Origin: Deltaproteobacteria bacterium
Lineage (GTDB): Bacteria; Desulfobacterota; Syntrophia; Syntrophales; Smithellaceae
NCBI GenBank assembly: GCA_025361065.1
Contig: JANYAY010000161.1
Span: forward strand, 1-33,308
Length of the DNA stretch: 33,308 nt
Reading direction: 5' to 3'
In this document: in pieces, positions 32,979 to 33,308 of the stretch
Layout of the letters: each line of letters begins with the position of its first letter
How positions within the stretch are numbered: the stretch's first letter is position 1
The notes under the pieces: model-generated
What the model was told of the DNA's origin: nothing
Database searches by the model: none
What the model saw: the letters and a program-made list of their open reading frames with translations, nothing else
Made by a program: the position numbers and the translations under genes

Positions 32979-33308
32979 ATGGCTGAAAGTTTAGCAAACA
33001 AGGAATGGGAACCGAAATTCGTTGCCATTGTCTGTAATTGGTGTACATACGCGGGAGCCGATCTGGCGGGTATCAGCAGAATTCAGTATCCGACAAATGT
33101 CCGCATCATCCGCGTTCCCTGCACGGGAAGAATAAATCCTTTTTATATAGTGAAAGCCCTGCAGACGGGAGCCGACGGCGTTCTGGTTTCGGGTTGACAC
33201 CCGGGTGAATGCCACTATATCTCAGGAAATCTGGTGGCACGGCGCAAGTTTGCGACGTTAAAAAGTTTTCTGAACTACATCGGTGTGGAAGGCGACAGAA
33301 CATTATTT
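32979..33308 (+). CDS. mvhD: MvhD/VhuD-type hydrogenase delta subunit, selenoprotein (runs off the window)
   Basis: Small [2Fe-2S] subunit that passes electrons to Hdr[39 protein letters not shown] and [28 protein letters not shown] match the family. The frame then meets TGA (33195-33197) and continues in frame with [37 protein letters not shown] to the window edge, again family sequence. The TGA stands exactly where the first Cys of CHPG(D/E)CHY belongs, and a SECIS-like stem-loop follows, so TGA is read as selenocysteine. I start at the ATG at 32979 (after GGAAGGAG), not the track TTG at 32958. It follows the HdrA fusion by 44 bases, presumably in one operon. Confidence 0.9.
33198..33240 (+). 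promoter_or_regulatory. Putative bacterial SECIS element
   Basis: Just 3' of the TGA, TGCCAC (33210-33215) pairs with GTGGCA (33234-33239). Within this, CAG pairs with CTG around the apical loop GAAAT, whose first base is G. The loop starts 28 bases after the TGA, inside the 16-37-base range known for bacterial SECIS elements. A seven-base bulge on the 5' side is less regular. Confidence 0.65.

Overview
The window looks like chromosomal DNA of a low-to-mid GC, anaerobic Desulfobacterota (deltaproteobacterial) organism, most likely Syntrophales (Syntrophus/Smithella-like). This is inferred from the large HdrA-type flavoprotein followed by an MvhD-type subunit, PEP synthase, the gene order zinc-ribbon protein / RNase HI-like / rnpB, and the many short dispersed repeats typical of that group. 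No rRNA, CRISPR array, integrase or full insertion sequence is visible.

Layout. (1) 1-2130: KtrB/KtrA potassium uptake pair; ktrB has no convincing start codon. (2) 2137-2380: nested small repeats, including a 141-bp MITE-like element with a REP-like palindrome inside. (3) 2384-2680: small coiled-coil membrane protein on the minus strand. (4) 2868-6263: partial histidine operon hisI-hisG-hisB-(secreted protein)-hisA without hisH, hisF, hisD or hisC. (5) 6365-11083: HIT protein and the macromolecular-synthesis set yqeY-dnaG-rpoD. These genes are separated by two of the three copies of a ~147-bp structured repeat; the third lies after the CAT tRNA that follows rpoD. The rpoD frame lacks the region 4.2 helix-turn-helix. 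(6) 11708-14930: zinc-ribbon protein, RNase HI-like protein, an acyl-CoA dehydrogenase and RNase P RNA. (7) 15005-19443, minus strand: PEP synthase with a clear promoter, a Cache sensor protein without output domain, and an isolated ATP synthase c subunit. (8) 20013-24251: small membrane protein, Cache-PAS-PAS histidine kinase and NtrC-type sigma-54 activator. (9) 24254-27612: accessory stretch with a MITE, a nine-repeat TPR protein, an FRG-domain protein, REP-like sequences and a frameshifted MNT nucleotidyltransferase. (10) 27672-33308: engB, then a 1475-residue HdrA-GltD-HdrA fusion and an mvhD gene.

The most important correction to the ORF track is at the right end. The mvhD frame appears to stop at TGA 33195-33197, but the family-conserved sequence continues in frame to the window edge, the TGA replaces the first Cys of the conserved CHPG(D/E)CHY motif, and a stem-loop of bacterial SECIS geometry lies just downstream. 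I read it as a selenocysteine codon. Together the fusion flavoprotein and the selenoprotein MvhD probably form part of a cytosolic flavin-based electron-bifurcating or electron-confurcating complex.

The most unusual items are the rpoD without region 4.2, the three-copy structured repeat family, the GltD insertion inside an HdrA module, and the selenocysteine MvhD.
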